From Bombyx mori (Eukaryota > Arthropoda > Insecta > Lepidoptera > Bombycidae), in NCBI RefSeq assembly GCF_030269925.1, contig NC_085128.1:8000501-8064500 (forward strand): a stretch of 64,000 bases of DNA, read 5' to 3'. Each line of letters begins with the position of its first letter. Positions within the stretch are counted from its first letter, which is position 1. The position numbers were made by a program, and so were the translations under genes. The notes beneath the pieces are model-generated. The model saw only the letters and a list, made by a program, of their open reading frames with translations, made no database searches and had not been told where the DNA came from. Below, piece after piece: positions 1 to 10,700 of the stretch.

Positions 1-1685
1 AAAAGTTTTTTGTGTTTGCTTTTTAAAGTATACATTTTTCTATTTTTAGTTGAATCCAAATAATTGAGTTTATTTCTTGTGTTTGTATTAAACTTTTGAA
101 ATCTACACTCTTTTGGTATATTTTGTAATTTTAAATTAAGACACAAAATACTAAAAACTGAAAATAATGTAGCCAGTCCTAAGCCTGGTAAACGTTGACT
201 TAAATCTATATCTACTACGATATTATATCAGCGTATCGTTTCAAATCTCAAATATCATGAATCGAGAAAATCTACTAGCATCCATCAATATATAGATTCA
301 GAAAATATATAGATTCAATATCCGATATTGATCCTCGATATATAGATACGATTCGATACGCGGCAAAACCGATATTACCCACTCCTACAGCCAAGTACCA
401 ATCTTTAAAATTAAATACGGTAAAAGCTCCTTATTCGCGCTTCCTTCACAGGCGTTTTCACCATTCACGGGTTTTAAAATGCAACTCAGTTCCTATAGTA
501 TTTGCGGCTAAAGATTTCTTTATTTGCGGATCTAATCAGTACAAAGATAGATACACAATGATAAAAAGGATTTCAATATGTGTAGGCCTTTAATCGAATA
601 TATTATTATATCCTTGTTAACCCGACGTCAAATGTACTAATAAAATAGTAAGATAGATCTTAATAAATCTACGCCTAAAGTATGTTGTTATGATATCGCT
701 TTGACAAAAGCCGCTTTCGCCGGTTCGACGTTTTTGAGAATGTAAACAAACAGAATTAAATCAACCTTAAAATGCATCGCATAAATTCTATTTTTAAATG
801 CGGCTACGTGAGACGTTCCTTTTTTTGGTAAGAGTAGCGTTTTTTATTGTTTCGTTTTTACGATTCCATATTCACGGTTTCTTTATTCGTGGCTTATATT
901 CTTCTTCTTCTCAGTCGTTCACTCCTGGCGGAGTGGTCGTGGTTACGTAAGTCTTAATATTTGATTGCGGTTTTTGAGAGACTTCTCCATCTTTCTATAT
1001 TTGTGGCGGTACGTGTACACTCAATAAGGCAACACTTCGTAGATAACTTAACCAAGTTTGTCCACCTTTTGGATGATATACCCCGCGAATAAAGAGCTTT
1101 TACTGTACATACTTAACAAGTGGTCACAGTTTACTTACATGATAAAGTAATACCATCATTGAACAATGAAATTTTACAGAATTCGCAAACGTATTATCAC
1201 TATCCTGCTCATTTTTGCCCTGAATCAGTCACATGTGGATTAGACAAACAGTGGTAGGATTGTAGTAGGACCATTTTTGAGCCGTTAAGCAAAGTTATCA
1301 GCGTTTGAGAATCATCTTGCTCGTATAGCAAGTTGTTTGTAAGATAAAAGTATCTACTTTATAACCATATTCATATATTGTTAGTAATAAATATATAATA
1401 TATGTAATTTAAAGAAATAAAATTGAAAAACTTTTTTTTGTCCTTATTTTATCCTTCTATTCCTCAATAAAGTTCATTTATGTAGCTAGACAGGTTTGGC
1501 CAGAAACATCATGGTCGGAGGTGGAAAAAGTCATGGTCAAAGTAATGGTATTCATAGATGTAACACCGTCACTTACCTTAGTAGTTAGGACCATTGGTCG
1601 AAGTCTCAATCACCGCTCAAACTCAATCACTCTTCAATCCGGATATCAAGATTAACGGATATCCGGATATCAGATATTAAGTTAA
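1..1685. other. Gene-free AT-rich sequence
   Basis: No open frame here has a recognisable product or splice structure. The stretch is AT-rich and holds degenerate ATATAGATTC-type short repeats around 280-350, a fragment of a TTCGCGG-rich repeat (listed separately) and otherwise nothing I recognise. Confidence 0.6.
420..555. repeat. Dispersed repeat rich in TTCGC / TTTGCGG, copy 1
   Basis: This stretch matches 37718-37850 in the same order of blocks (AAGCTCCTTATTCGCGC, a TTTTCAC-ATTC-CGG block, CAACTCAGTTCCTATAG and GCGGATCTAAT..GTAC). It is therefore an interspersed repeat. Repeated short TTCGCGG-like words are typical of pogo/Tigger-derived non-autonomous elements, but I see neither TIRs nor a TSD, so the class is a guess. 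Confidence 0.5.
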
Positions 1686-2133
1686 GAAGTCGTCGTGGCC
1701 TAAAGGATAAGAAGTCCGGTGCATTCGTATCGAGCGATGCACCGGTGTTCGAATGTCGCTGGCGGGTACCAATTTTTCTAATGAAATACGTACTCAACAA
1801 ATGTTCACGATTGACTTCCACGGTGAAGGAATAACATCGTGCAATAAAAATCAAACCCGCATAATTATAATTTGCGTAATTACTGGTGGTAGGACCTCTT
1901 GTGAGTCCGCACGGGTAGGTACCACCGCCCCGCCTATTTCTGCCGTGAAGCAGTAATGCGTTTCGGTTTGAAGGGTGGAGCAGCCGTTGTGACTATACTG
2001 AGACCTTAGAACTATATCTCAAGGTGTGTGGCGCATTTACGTTGTAGATGTCTATGTCTATGGGCTCCAGTAACCACTTAACACCAGGTGGGCTGTGGCT
2101 CGTCCACACATCTAAGCAATAAAAAAAAAAAAC
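1686..2133 (+). mobile_element. Full-length tRNA-headed SINE (family A)
   Basis: The element opens with a tRNA-like head: an A-box-like CGTGGCCTAAAGGATAAG near 1694 and a B-box-like GGTGTTCGAATG near 1744. It runs through a middle part shared with 17240-17437, then the abundant silkworm module beginning GGTGGTAGGACCTCTTGTGA near 1888, and ends in CTAAGCAAT plus a run of A. A tRNA-like promoter joined to a body with a LINE-type tail is the definition of a SINE. I do not assign the published silkworm name (Bm1 or BMC1) because I cannot check it. No clear target duplication is visible. Confidence 0.8.
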
Positions 2134-2267
2134 CGTAAAGGTGCTAATAAAATTTATTATGATTAACACTTTTTGACAGTATTCTAAACACGGATTTGTT
2201 AGCAAATTTGAGTTTGACTTTTTTTTTATGTAACTTTAAAATCATTTGTTTCGTGCGATGCACAATC

Positions 2268-4680
2268 GTTATAATAGTCTAGTCAACAAGTTCAAAAACG
2301 TGTTAAATAGACATAAAGCTCCTAAAAATATGTACGATAGCTCATTGGATGCGGAATGATGTCTACAAAAATGTTTTTTAAGGGCTTATTAGCACATAAA
2401 AAATTGCGATTGTTATAAACAAAATAAGATTTAAAAAAAAAGGAATTTGTTTTTCCTTAATAATTTCTAAAATAATGATATTTAAGGAATTTTGAAAAAA
2501 GAACCTGAAAGAGGAGGAAATTTCCAATTAAAAAGTCCCAGCTCTCGGAATTCTATCTCTATTATTTATAAAAAAAAATTAACGCTGTAAATAGCGCTCC
2601 GCGAGGTCGCTACGGCATAGGCGCGCCGTCTAAAAAGCCGGTATATCACCTAAAATATTTTTTTTATAGTATTAAATAACAATTTAAAAATTTGAATAAA
2701 TTATGGTGTAATCTAAACACTTGAACGAAAAAAACCTCGGTGAAAAAAAATTTTTATATCGATTTTTCAAAAATTTACACCATTGTTAATTAATTAACTT
2801 TTTTCCAATCTCTGTTTTTATAAATTACGGTATAAAAGTTACAATAATTCATCTATAAATTTTTCCCTTCGTGGAGCTCTTATCATTTAAGTACTTAATA
2901 AAGATAAGCAAAAAAAATTTTTTAATCTTTATTATTTTGATAATTATAAATTTTTTTAATTAACAAAAAATTAAATTTCTAAAAAATATTATGAAAAATA
3001 GTTTTTTTCCGTAATATCTTAATTTTGCTGTTTTTGCATCTACCATAGGTATTAATTAACATTTAAAAAAAAAATTTGACGCTATTTGTTAAGAAATTGT
3101 TTATAAACAAATACACTATTTTGGGACTTTTTAAAAAAAATTTTACCGTCTTATTGTATAGGTGAAATAAAGATTTAAAAAAAAAATTCTTAAATAAATG
3201 TTTTAATTGTTTAAAATCGTTTTTTTCATATTTCAATTGTTTAAGAAATTATTTTTTTCTTAAAAATCATCATTGACTCTTTTCAGCGGATTAACAAAGA
3301 AATACATTTTTTTATAAATAATTTCATTGTTTATTAACTTAACAATTTGTTATAAAAAATTAATATTAATCGTTATATTTTTTTTCGAAAACTACAAAAA
3401 ATTACAAAAACAACCATACATAACAAAATATAGAAAAAAAAAAATTGTATTTTTTACAGCATTTTTAGATATTATATGATAATGAAATTACAGCCGTTAC
3501 ATAATTTGTCAAGCTTGTTATAACTTTTAAACTATAAGAGATACGGTAAAGGACACTCAGGTCATTTTTATAAAGGATTTATGAATATTAATTTTTTATA
3601 ACAAATTGTTAAGTTAATAAACAATGAAATTATTTATAAAAAAATGTATTTCTTTGTTAATCCACTGAAAAGAGTCAATGATGATTTTTAAGAAAAAAAT
3701 AATTTCTTAAACAATTGAAATATGAAAAAAACGATTTTAAACAATTAAAACATTTATTTAAGAATTTTTTTTTTTAAATCTTTATTTCACCTATACAATA
3801 AGACGGTAAAAATTTTTTTAAAAAGTCCCAAAATAGTGTATTTGTTTATAAACAATTTCTTAACAAATAGCGTCAAAATTTTTTTTTAAATGTTAATTAA
3901 TACCTATGGTAGATGCAAAAACAGCAAAATTAAGATATTACGGAAAAAAACTATTTTTCATAACATCTTTTTGAATTTAAATTTTTTGTTAATTAAAAAA
4001 AATTATAATTATGAAAATAATAAAGATTAAAAAATTTTTTTTGCTTATCTTTATTAAGTACTTAAATGATAAGAGCTCCACGAAGGGAAAAATTTATAGA
4101 TGAATTATTGTAACTTTTATACCATAATTTATAAAAACAGAGATTGGAAAAAAGTTAGTTAATTAACAATGGTGTAAATTTTTGAAAAATCGATATAAAA
4201 TTTTTTTTTCACCGAGGTTTTTTTCGTTCAAGTGTTTAGATTACACCATAATTTATTCAAATTTTTAAATTGTTATTTAATACTATAAAAAAATATTTTA
4301 GGTGATATACCGGCTTTTTAGACGGCGCGCCTATGCCGTAGCGACCTCGCGGAGCGCTATTTTCAGCGTTAATTTTTTTTTATAAATAATAGAGATAGAA
4401 TTCCGGGAGTTGAGACTTTTTTATTGGAAATTTCCTCCTCTTTCAGGTTCTTTTTTCAAAATTCCTTAAATATCATTATTTTAGAAATTATTAAGGAAAA
4501 ACAAATTCCTTTTTTTTTAAATCTTATTTTGTTTATAACAATCGCAATTTTTTATGTGCTAATAAGCCCTTAAAAAGCATTTTTGTAGACATCATTCCGC
4601 ATCCAATGAGCTATCGTACATATTTTTAGGAGCTTTATGTCTATTTAACACGTTTTTGAACTTGTTGACTAGACTATAAC
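2268..4680. repeat. Giant foldback: two ~1.1 kb inverted arms around a ~210 bp centre
   Basis: The left arm (about 2268-3370) is repeated in inverse on the right (about 3583-4680). Pairs that can be checked by eye: CATTGGATGCGGAATGATG (about 2344) against CATCATTCCGCATCCAATG (about 4591); the GC-rich block with GGCGCGCC (about 2626) against its partner (about 4324); GTATATCACC (2641) against GGTGATATAC (4301). Differences are few single-base changes and small indels. Arms begin near GTTATA and end near TATAAC. No protein-coding frame is visible inside. It could be a foldback/MITE-type transposon, a palindromic duplication, or an assembly artefact (chimaeric inverted join). RNA read through it would form a very long hairpin. 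Confidence 0.85.
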
Positions 4681-5106
4681 TTTCTCTTTATAAACTGCAA
4701 ATTTGCATTCAATATTAAGCTTTATCTAGTGTTGTACATTGCAAATTTTTAGCAAGTGTCATTATTGGGTTTTTGTGGATTTATGGAAATATGAAGAGAA
4801 TAAAATAAAAATATGTGATCCTGTGTGCCAGGCATGGGCTCCAAAAATACATACTTCAAAGAATACTAACTTGTGACATTCCTACTAGGGATACTACTAA
4901 TGTATATATTGAGCGAAGACACACTGTACCTACACTACCTACTGCTCTTAAATACTTTTTTGTTAAGTTGACATGTATCTACATACCTTCTATGTACCTA
5001 TCTGAGTAACAACGTATTTCATCACTATATGACGTTCAAATTTGCACACAATTTAAGGACCGATGACGATACTATAATTTTAATTAAATTTCCCTAATAT
5101 ATTTTT
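4681..5106. other. Unremarkable spacer
   Basis: The stretch between the foldback and the LINE tail holds a 64-codon open frame at 4815-5009 with no recognisable domain or splice context, which I regard as chance. Nothing else is visible. Confidence 0.5.
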
Positions 5107-6957
5107 TTTTTTATTGCCCTTGTAGGCAGACGAGCATACGGCCCACCTGATGGTGAGTGGTTACCGTCGCCCATGGACTTCAGCAATGCCAGGGGCAGAG
5201 CCAAGCCGCTGCCTACCGCTTAATACTCTCCACAAGCCTCGTTTGATGAAGATTATGTCATAGCGCTCGGGAAACACCGTGGAGGAGAGTCCATTCCATA
5301 GCCGGATGGTACGTGGCAAAAAATACCTCTGGAAACGCAGTGTGGATGACCGCTGTGGCTCCAGGTATTATGGATGAACTTTATTCCGGTGGCGGGCGGT
5401 GCGATGGTAAAAACGAGATGACGGTATCATCTCGCACAATTCTTCAGAGCACTCCTCATGGAACATACGGTACAAAATACAGGAACCGAAGTCCCTCCGC
5501 AGACCCAGAGGTTCCAAGCGATCTGTGAGAATGGGATTATCGACAATCCGAACGGCTCTCTTCTGTATGGAGTCAAATGGAAGTAGCTGGTATTTGGGAG
5601 CCCCGGCCCAGAGATGGGAGCAGTATTCTCCACGCGAGGCCGGACTTGTGCTTTATAAAGCAAAAGTCTTTGTCCAGGCGTGAAGTACCGCTTCGCTCTG
5701 TTGAGGACTCCCAGCATTTTGGACACCAACTTGGCTTTGCCTTCCAAATGACTCCAAAATTGGACATCGCGCGAAATGTCGACCCCAAGTATCCCGATAG
5801 TCTCGGAAGGTTGAAGGGATACTCCTTGGAATTGCAGCGCCATGACAAAGGGATCCTTCTTCGCAGTGAACGCGCAAACTTGTGTCTTTAACGATTCATT
5901 CGATAATGTTTAATTCACCCCTATCGGATACTCGCCCCAGGGAGTTCTCACTTCAACCACAAGTTTTGATCGTCTCTCTTGCACCACGCTTCGAGAGAGA
6001 CACTGATGGTCCATATATCGCGCATCCCCCGTGCTGTCATCCGCATAGCAAAGCATGCCATCAATAGACAGCATGTCATTGATATACAGGATGGAAAGCG
6101 TGGGGAAGAGCACCGACCCTTGTGGAACGCCAGCGTTAATGGTCACGGTATTAGAACAGTCACCGTCTACAACGACTGTGATGCTCCGCCCATCCAAAAA
6201 GCTAGCGATCCACTTGCAGAGACCCTCGGGGATTCCGTAAGATGTTAGCTTCGAGAGAAGTGCCTTATGCCAGACCGTATCGAAGGCCTTCACGATATCA
6301 AGGCTCACAGCAAGAGCCTCACCTTTGCTCTCCAAGGCTTCAGCCCATCTGTGAGTAAAGTATACAAGAAGATCGCCAGCTGAGCGACCGTGACGGAAAC
6401 CATACTGCCGGTCACTGATCATCTGGCGATCCTCAAGATACTTCAGGAGTTGTATATTTATTATTCGCTCCATCACCTTGGAAAGCAAAGAAGTTATCGC
6501 GATAGGCCTATAGCACGATGGGTCCGACCGGTCACCCTTCTTGGGGATAGGGTGGACGTGGGCGGTCTTCTATGAAGAAGGAACCCTGTTAGTGCAATAA
6601 GAGAGGCGATACAAACGCGTTAGCGCAGGCGTCAGCTCAGGGGCGCACGTTTTCAAAACCACTGCAGGGATGCCGTCTGGCCCACTCGACTTATGGACGT
6701 CCAGGAGTTGGAGTTCCCGCCTGACTGCATACTGTGTGAAGCAGATCTCCGGCAGGGAACTATCACATCGGGGGATGTTCGGTGGTGTGGCACCCCCGTC
6801 GTCCACAGTCGAGTTCGAGGCGAAGAGTTTGACCAGAAGGTCAGCCTTCTCTTTTGCACTATGGGCCAGACTGTCATCGGACTTGCGTAGTGCTGAGAGA
6901 CTAGACCTGCAAAAATTTCCTTCTGCAGCTAAACGCTCAGCTGTTCAACTTAGCTAA
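5107..6957 (-). mobile_element. Decayed non-LTR retrotransposon (family C), RT pseudogene
   Basis: Read on the minus strand, the element ends at about 5107 in a poly(A) preceded by a tail that recurs at 9340-10024 (+), 31371-32612 (-), 53001-53285 (-) and 55376-55494 (-). Upstream, frames encode reverse-transcriptase blocks: SSGPDGIPAVVLK near 6700, then 6488-5910 with YGFRHGRSAGD, SLDIVKAFDTVWH, NAGVPQGSVL and the catalytic-type box LCYADDS, and finally a C-terminal block with [20 protein letters not shown]. The blocks lie in three different frames with stops between them, and the 5' end with the endonuclease is missing. It is a dead, 5'-truncated LINE, probably of the Jockey/CR1 group. Confidence 0.85.
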
Positions 6958-7768
6958 AGCCTAACGAAAAATAAGTTTGAGTGCATTCGAGTCCGCTTGT
7001 GAACAACGTAGTCTATTCTACTGATAACAAATCAGCACAGTTATATCTACGACTAATATTTTGTTGCTAAGATAGTTAATAACCAAAGTTAGGTAATCAA
7101 TGATCGATCTGTCAAAAAGTTAAAACTCAATGATTTTACCTACTTAATCTTAATGTGTAGTAGAACAAACTCACTTAAAATGTTTATTTAAGACGAAAGC
7201 TCTCAATGTTAACATAATGTACGCTCCTGAAATTTGAACATTGACGCTTGTTGACAGAAACACAAGCAAAAAGGATTACTTTCTGATGTTTTTCAACATT
7301 TGTAACCAATCCTGAAAGTTCGTTACTGTGATTGGCCGGATTCTGAAGTAGGGCGGATCGGGATGAACGGGATGTTACGCTGAGTTTCTGGTGACTACGC
7401 TCTTTTGAGCCTAAAACAAATGGAATAGAGTCAATTGTAGCGCTGTGATCTAGAGATACAAGCTAATTTTGTTACGCCTACTATCTTATTTTCTGTCTAT
7501 CGTTTTCTGAAAATCTCGAGTTCATAACGATAAACGTCAGGTTGAAGAGTGCTGCGTGGGCGGAACGTATACTCTCGAGTGTTTTGACAAATTTAATACA
7601 AATATTGATAAACAAAATTACAGTGTAAATTAAAGAATCTTTTTAATTAAATTATCATCAAATAATTAGGGACCAAAAAAGTGTTTGGTTGGACGTTAGT
7701 AACAATTTTTTTTTCAAGTTTCAAGTTAAATTGTTGAGTGAAAACGAATATTTCTTTTATTGCGAAAT
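6958..7768. other. 5' flank of dmrt93B
   Basis: No repeat or other gene is recognised. The promoter and 5' UTR of dmrt93B probably lie here or further upstream. A slightly GC-richer patch with GTGCTGCGTGGGCGGAACG lies near 7547, but no convincing TATA or initiator can be assigned. Confidence 0.4.
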
Positions 7769-10700
7769 ATGTTGAACAACAGTGGTAGAGCTCGGGTGCC
7801 AAAATGTGCACGCTGTCGCAATCACGGGCTTATTTCAAGCTTACGGGGTCACAAAAAAGCATGTGCCTACCGTCACTGTCAATGTCCTAAATGTGGGCTA
7901 ATTAAGGAAAGGCAACGAATCATGGCTGCACAGGTATGAATTTTATAAGATAAAAATATGTATCAAAGTGTTTAGATAGTTTGACTTACCATCTGTGATA
8001 TTTTATGAATCTTTTTTACCTCTCTTATCTCTTAGGAGCTCCCCTCTTGTTTATATAAACTATAATTTAATTTTCTAACATCGCTCCATAAGTTAAGAGT
8101 TTAGCTTGTGTGATATTATTATTAATTACGTTTACTACGTCTGCGTCTACTTATTTATTAATTTACAGTATGATCCCAACACATAACACATATTTTTTTT
8201 ACGAATAATAGTAAATAAAAGCGCTCTTGGGTACATTAAAAGTGATTTACTCGAGGAAAGCATTGAATAACCTATCTGGAATATATCCAAATAGAACTAA
8301 CTCTTCAAAATTGTGTGTCAATTCATTGTCTTAAGGGAATTCGTATATATTGGAAAATAGCATGACTTATAAACGAATTACCTGCCCAATTTTTTAAATA
8401 CGTTTATTATTTCGATTACTATCGAAAGCGCACGAGGTTAATCGAGGTCGATCGTGGATATTAGCAAAGAACACCCAAGCCGTTGCCGAATGAAGATAAC
8501 TCTTTTTAAGGTTCGATTGAAGAAGGATACATAGCGCTCGGGAAAATGTCTTTGAGAGTAGTTCCAGTCCCAGAGATTGATAATGTGAAGCGTAAATTAT
8601 GCTTTGAACTGCACTGTGAATGATTCTAACTTATTAAGCTTCTGTGGTGAGCAGAGCAATAACATAAGAGAGCACGGAATCATCTCGAAGAATTCATAAG
8701 AGTTCTTTATAATAAACGCATTAGACCTATTTTGAAAACCAACACACAACCAAGCGACATACCTACTTTATATCAAGGGCGGATCCAGCTTTGGCGCCAG
8801 GAGGGGGTCAAATAGTCAAATTTAGATGCGTTCGTTCCCAAACGTTTGCCATTATACAAAGTTATTATATTATATTAAATTAATTAAATATTGAAGGTAT
8901 GTAGTTACATAAAATCTGTATGTTGACAAAATATATAAATAAAATCATTATATTCAATTAGTGGCCCACCTAAGTCCTGGAACCAGCTCAGGGGGTGGTC
9001 ATGACCCCCATGCCCCCCCCCTGGATCCGCCATTGCTTTATATATTCCGTCTGTTGTTATATTTTACCGGTGGTGATTTACTAGTGAATATCCTTGTTCT
9101 TGTACAAACAAACCCCTTGATTCGTCCAAGGTAAGAGATCATCGTGGATAAAGGATAAGCCGACCGGTGTGCCTATACCTACTCGTCAAGCGGTGCGACT
9201 ATAACTGGGCTTAAGTCCTGTAAGCAGGCACCTTAATTTCATTCCTAAGAGGGATGGTGCCAAAAGATATATCTAGAAATTAACTGAGGAAGAAAGCAAT
9301 TTTAGGTAGTATGAGTTTAATGGCGAATAGTGCAATAGTATCGGGATACTTGGGGTCGACATTTCGAGCGATGTCCAATTTCGGAGTCATTTGGAAGGCA
9401 AAGCCAAGTTGGCGTCCAAAATGCTGGGAGTCCTCAACAGAGCGAAGCGGTACTTCACGCCTGGACAAAGACTTTTGCTCTATAAAGCACAAGTCCGGCC
9501 TCGCGTGGAGTACTGCTCCCATCTCTGTGCCGAGGCTCCCAAATACCAGCTTCTTCCATTTGACTCCATACAGAAGAGAGCCGTTCGGATTGTCGATAAT
9601 CCCATTCTCACGGATCGTTTGGAGCCTCTGGGTCTGCGGAGGGACTTCGGTTCCCTCTGCATTTTGTATCGCATGTTCCATGGGGAGTGCTCTGAGGAAT
9701 TGTTCGAGATGATACCAACGTCTCGTTTTTACCATCGCACCGCCCGCCACCGGAGTAGAGTTCATCCATACTACCTGGAGCCACTGCGGTCATCCACAGT
9801 GCGTTTCCAGAGATCTTTTTTGCCACTATCCGGCTATGGAATGAGCTCCCCTTCACGGTGTTTCCCGAGCGCTATGACATGTCCTTCTTCAAACGAGGCT
9901 TGTGGAGAGTATTAAGCGGTAGGTAGCGGCTTGGCTCTGCCCCTGGCATTGCTGAAGTCCATGGGCGACGGTAACCACTCACCATCAGGTATGCTCGTCT
10001 GCCAACAAAGGCAATAAAAAAAAAGTTAAATTTAGATGACGTGACATTACGTGACGTGATGATATGATATGTATTCCCATAACATTAAACAATTCATTAA
10101 AACACTCCCTGCGGAAGCTGCAGCCGGCTTTCATATAACGTATATGCTGCAGTATATATACTTACGTTATATAGAAAAAACCGGAGTTCCTCCATAGACC
10201 TAGAATTTTCAAACGGCTTTGAGAATGTCATTGTCATTGTCGAATTCGAGCGTCTCACTTCTTTATGGAGTCTAATGAAGTAGTTGGTTAGTATTTTAAA
10301 GCCGAGGCCAGAGAGAGGAGTAGTATTCTACGCGAGGCCAGACCTGTACTTAGTAAAGATTAAGTCGAGGCATCAAGTACTACTTCCGTTCGTACTGTTG
10401 AAAACTCATAATACTTCAGAAACCAACTTATTTTTAGGTACTTGCAATATTTTACCTTATTTTCGATATTGACCGTTTGGGATGGTATGGACATGTGATG
10501 AGACGGAATGAAAATGAGGTTGTTAAGAGAGTGTTAACTATGAATGTGGAAGGATTTAGAGGAAGAGGTAGACCTAAGAAGAAATGGATGGATTGTGTGA
10601 AAGACGATATGGGTAGGAGGGGAGTGAGCGAAGAAATGGTATATGATAGAAGAGTATGGAAGGAGAAAACATGTTGCGCCGACCCCAGGTAACTGGGAGA

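Noticed and set aside
1690..1760. Possible tRNA gene
   Set aside because: A- and B-box-like motifs are present, but no cloverleaf is apparent, and the segment runs directly into a SINE body with a poly(A) tail. It is a SINE head.
5577..6957. Several plus-strand open frames (for example 5577-5891 and 6670-6957)
   Set aside because: They are the antisense shadow of the minus-strand reverse-transcriptase remnant.
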